This document shows, in pieces, positions 60,982 to 64,000 of a stretch of DNA of 64,000 nucleotides. Source of the stretch: Spongilla lacustris (Eukaryota > Porifera > Demospongiae > Spongillida > Spongillidae); assembly GCA_949361645.1 (NCBI GenBank), contig OX442420.1, positions 7,465,584 to 7,529,583 on the forward strand. Reading direction: 5' to 3'. The translations under genes were made by a program, and so were the position numbers. Positions within the stretch are counted from its first letter, which is position 1. The number at the start of each line of letters is the position of its first letter. The notes beneath the pieces were generated by a model. It was not told the DNA's origin. It made no database searches and worked only from the letters and a program-made list of their open reading frames with translations.

Positions 60982-61917
60982 CTACAAAACAGTGATCTTG
61001 AACTTTTCCCATGGTCCGGCTCCGTACTGGGCGTTCACTACACCTGAGCCTGCACCATTGAATGATTTTACACTGCTACCGTCGATGCGGAGAAACGCAT
61101 TAGGAAACTGAACCGACTGGATAGTATACTGTCCGTCAGTGTCCTGCCTCAGCACAAACCTCTCGTACGGTCCAGCTCCGAACTGGCCATTCACGGTTCC
61201 GGAACCTGACCCTTGAAAGCTGGTCACTTGGCTTCCGTCCAAGCGGAGAACGACGTTGGGAAATTGTAGCGATTCAATGCTGAACTGATCTGTACCATAT
61301 GGTCTCAGGATGAACTTCTCGTACGGTCCAGCAGTAAACTGGCAATTTACTGTGCCGGCTCCATTTCCGTTAAAACTGGTCACGCCGCTGCCATCGAGAC
61401 GGAGAAAGACGTTAGGAAATTGGACAGACTGGATCGTTACAACCAATCCGGCTCGACCTATTTAATTTGAAGCGGTTAATTCAAACACGGCCTTGCAATA
61501 GACCCATGCATGCATATTATTATGTCTGTGCGGCTGCGTGTGTATAGAATGATGTATGTATAAAATCTTCCTCACTCAATGCTTCCGATTCGGCCATGTC
61601 CGGTTCTGGTTCCAAAGCTAGATCGAAGGCTTCTGAGTCCATTTCCTCGCGAGCTTATTATATAAAGTTGTAAGTGCATCGTGCGGTTTGACATACATGT
61701 ACATGCGTATGGTCATGTATACATGATCATGAATCAGTATATACTGCATGCACTTCAAATATTATTGCCCCATACACATGCATTAGTATACGCCTGTAGC
61801 ACCATTACCAATGATCTCGGCTTCACTTTCTTCAGTCATGGCTGGATGGCGCATGGACGCCGCGCAGCACACGGAGAGCAAGCAGAGGAAAAGCGCGCTT
61901 CCACCCAATAGCTTCAT
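60982..61917 (-). CDS. Secreted beta-trefoil protein, copy B (three exons)
   Basis: Tandem paralogue of the copy A gene, 220 residues. Exons: 61917..61809, 61653..61576 and 61457..60982, in phase. The signal peptide reads MKLLGGSALFLCLLSVCCAA. Exon 2 lacks three codons (Glu-Thr-Leu) present in A. In the 154 residues of the trefoil region only four differ from A: Val to Ala, Arg to Thr, Arg to Ser and Thr to Lys. The exon 2 acceptor differs (ATAATAAG instead of CTTCAG) with a weaker pyrimidine tract, so splicing efficiency may be lower. Both copies keep an open frame, the splice sites and a TATA box, so both appear functional. Confidence 0.84.
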
Positions 61918-61966
61918 GTCCAGGTTTATTTTAGTTTTGATGCGTGTCTAAAGGTCAGGACTTCTC

Positions 61967-61974
61967 TTTTTATA
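61967..61974 (-). promoter_or_regulatory. TATA box of beta-trefoil gene B
   Basis: GGTATAAAAAG on the minus strand, 50 bases upstream of the ATG at 61917, at the equivalent place to the box in copy A. Confidence 0.7.
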
Positions 61975-62205
61975 CCATTTCAGTAGCATGGTGTGATCAA
62001 TTATCAGCGGCATACCAGAAGTCAGGGCCAGGGGTGTTTTGCATGCCGCGAATCACTCGATTAGCACGAGCGCGCGCATGCGGCGTGCTGTATGTGGGTC
62101 AGTGTATGCGGTGGGATAATCCATTCTATACCTTCACAAGAACAGTTGTAGAAACCTAAAGGCCGAATCGATATGAATTCGATCCAAGCCAGCATGCAGG
62201 TCTAG

Positions 62206-62450
62206 TTCGATGAATCCGGACGGGGTGGTTAGTTATAAGGCTTTTCCTTGGGAAGCATTGTACACGCTGTTTTTATTTTTATTTTTAAAAATTTTAAACC
62301 ACTCTTTTGTTCGCCAAACACAGCCTGCATGATATTTCTGTGTTATCACCTAGAAACGCCTTTAGCTTCCTCCGAATAGCCCTTCAATATTTTCCACTAT
62401 TCCAAAATGGATTACATATACCGCCGGCATCGAAAGAAAAAGTGTGCTTC
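62206..62450 (-). repeat. Inverted copy of the 53320..53575 repeat
   Basis: Reverse-complement match as described for 53320..53575; it begins GATGAATCCGGACGGGGTGG and ends in CGGCATCGAAAGAAAAAGTG. Confidence 0.85.
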
Positions 62451-62463
62451 GTTTGTGTGAGTG

Positions 62464-62482
62464 CGCGCGCGCGCGTGTGTGT

Positions 62483-62577
<95 letters not shown>

Positions 62578-62579
62578 TG

Positions 62580-62640
<61 letters not shown>

Positions 62641-62650
62641 CATGTGTGTG
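62464..62650. repeat. TG microsatellite with GCGC start
   Basis: A short CG run, then TG units with TTGTG and GAGTG slips. It joins the 62206..62450 repeat to the 62640..62833 repeat. Confidence 0.95.
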
Positions 62651-62833
62651 TGCATTAGTGCATGTGCTTGTTTGTGTGTGGGCATCAGTGCATGTATGAT
62701 GTGCATGTGCATGTATGCGTGTGAAGAAGGATTTCTTCTAATGGCACCATGGTAGCCCGATGGGAGTGCATGGCCAAATACAAAATGTATGCGGCATTTC
62801 AGATTTCAGGGCCGGATGTTTGCTTACGCGGGC
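62640..62833 (+). repeat. Inverted copy of the 44560..44800 repeat, interrupted at its right end
   Basis: Matches the reverse complement of 44560..44800 up to TACGCGGGCT, where the TAGGG element begins at 62834. Confidence 0.8.
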
Positions 62834-64000
62834 TTAGGGTGTGTAACCGGTTATCAGGTTATTCGGGTTATTCGGATATTCGCAAAAACCTATCCGTTCG
62901 AATAGTAATTTAGCATTACTCGGAAAAATCGATTATTGGATTTGTTCTATTCGAAATAACCGGTTTGTGCATCTCCATTCGGAGGTACTTAGGTATTCGC
63001 CGTCCGCATCGACAATTCGCCCATTATTCGAATACGTTTTTTTTGACGATATCCGGATACGCCATATACGCGTTTACGATATTACATGTACGATAATAAT
63101 CGCTTATAATTTGAAACGTAAAGTTAATTAACGTCACTGTTGTTACCATTTATATATACGTGGGGACGAGATCAGGTGAGTAATTCGAACTAGCCAACAG
63201 ATCTCCTTCTTGAGTTCACGTGTCATGACGACGGACAGCTCCAGCTACAAATCAAAGTTAGTTCGCTTAGTGCATTTCGAACTAGCTGGTTTCTTGCATC
63301 AATCTGTCTGAGCTGATATAATTATTGCCGCGATCACACTTAGGCCTTCTTAGTTACTAGTATTGTCAAAACTTGCGATGGTTAAATGGAGGCTGCATGG
63401 CCGGTGGTGGGTAAACGTCATCTGTGGTTCTATTCTCAGCTTTTGGCATCGGTTACGATTTGCAGATAGACTTCAGCTAACTTAGATCAGGACACGCCCA
63501 TCGAGGTATGGAAGCGATTTAGGCCTATGTAGGTAGCTGTGGTTGTGCGCTGAGTGTACCTGGTGTGATGTGGGTAGCTGTGGATGCATGCTGTACTGAT
63601 CTGGTGTAATGTGGGTAGTTGTGGGAGGGTGTCTGGTTTGATGGGGGTAGCTATGGTTGTATGCTGAGGGCATCTGGTGTGATGGGGGTAGCTATGGTTG
63701 TATGCTGAGGGCATATGGTGTGATGGGGGTAGCTATGGTTGTGTGCCTCATAAGGGCACTGGTGGGATGGGGGTAAGTGTGTTTGTGTGCTGAGGGCATC
63801 TGGTGTTGTGGGTTAGCTGTAGGAGGGTATCTGGTGTGATTTGTACATTTAGGTGGCTAAATGAGCAGAAAACCTGAATAACCTAGGTATTCGGCTGGCA
63901 AATTGTCAAAACCTATTCGGAAAAATCGATTTTCTTTTTTCAAGTATTCGGAAAAATCGATTTTCAGATCCAGAAAAACCGGAAAAATCGATTAGTGTTT
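62834..64000 (-). mobile_element. Second copy of the TAGGG terminal-inverted-repeat element, cut by the window end
   Basis: It starts TAGGGTGTGTAACCGGTTAT and matches the reverse complement of 30718..31973 throughout, including the 41-bp internal minisatellite (TAGCTATGGTTGTATGCTGA type, about 63530..63840) and the AATCGATTTTTC motifs. By comparison with the first copy, about 90 more bases are expected past 64000. No transposase frame. Confidence 0.85.

Larger units (their letters stand above)
60770..62090. repeat. Segmental duplication, copy B
   Basis: Direct copy of 58030..59420, about 2.7 kb downstream on the plus strand. The intron 2 insertion of copy A is absent and exon 2 is 9 bp shorter. 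Confidence 0.9.

Overview
This is a stretch of animal nuclear DNA, most likely from a marine non-bilaterian such as a demosponge. The signs are spliced genes with GT-AG introns and phase-matched exons, a seven-cysteine TGF-beta ligand, an invertebrate-type STELLO/DUF288 glycosyltransferase, tails of animal reverse transcriptases, many very long simple repeats, frequent ACATGTA words and many non-autonomous DNA transposons. The species call is inference. There is no operon logic, ribosome binding site or CRISPR array here, and the 200-base N run at 39851..40050 is an assembly gap.

Layout. (1) 571..2680, minus: 5' part of a fatty acid hydroxylase/sterol desaturase-type gene whose last exon lies left of the window. 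(2) About 3275..8795: about 31 copies of a 179-bp satellite. (3) 11631..26080, plus: six-exon gene for a 429-residue multi-pass membrane protein; its 8.6-kb second intron is mostly about 180 copies of a 40-bp minisatellite. (4) 28058..29315, plus: two-exon TGF-beta-superfamily ligand of 377 residues with a TATA box. (5) 30630..32655: CCCT microsatellite interrupted by a 1256-bp terminal-inverted-repeat element. (6) 35808..38550, minus: STELLO-like Golgi glycosyltransferase in one exon, split by a 4-bp frameshift that looks like a tandem ATGC duplication. (7) 41.5-57.9 kb: no confident gene, but a mosaic of transposons (a hAT-like element with a perfect 8-bp target duplication, a Tc1/mariner-like MITE, CACTA-like ends), reverse transcriptase relics, duplicated exon-like segments and TG tracts. 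(8) 58229..59235 and 60982..61917, minus: two tandemly duplicated three-exon genes for small secreted beta-trefoil proteins (signal peptide, acidic propeptide, three trefoil repeats), each with a TATA box. (9) 62.2-64.0 kb: inverted copies of repeats seen earlier in the window, ending inside a second copy of the 30.7-kb element.

The genes do not form an evident pathway. The most distinctive content is the tandem beta-trefoil pair, whose first two exons are only visible by splice reconstruction, and the two large tandem arrays whose units carry splice-site-like or hairpin signals. Exon boundaries come from splice consensus, phase continuity and protein-family fit; no transcript evidence was available.
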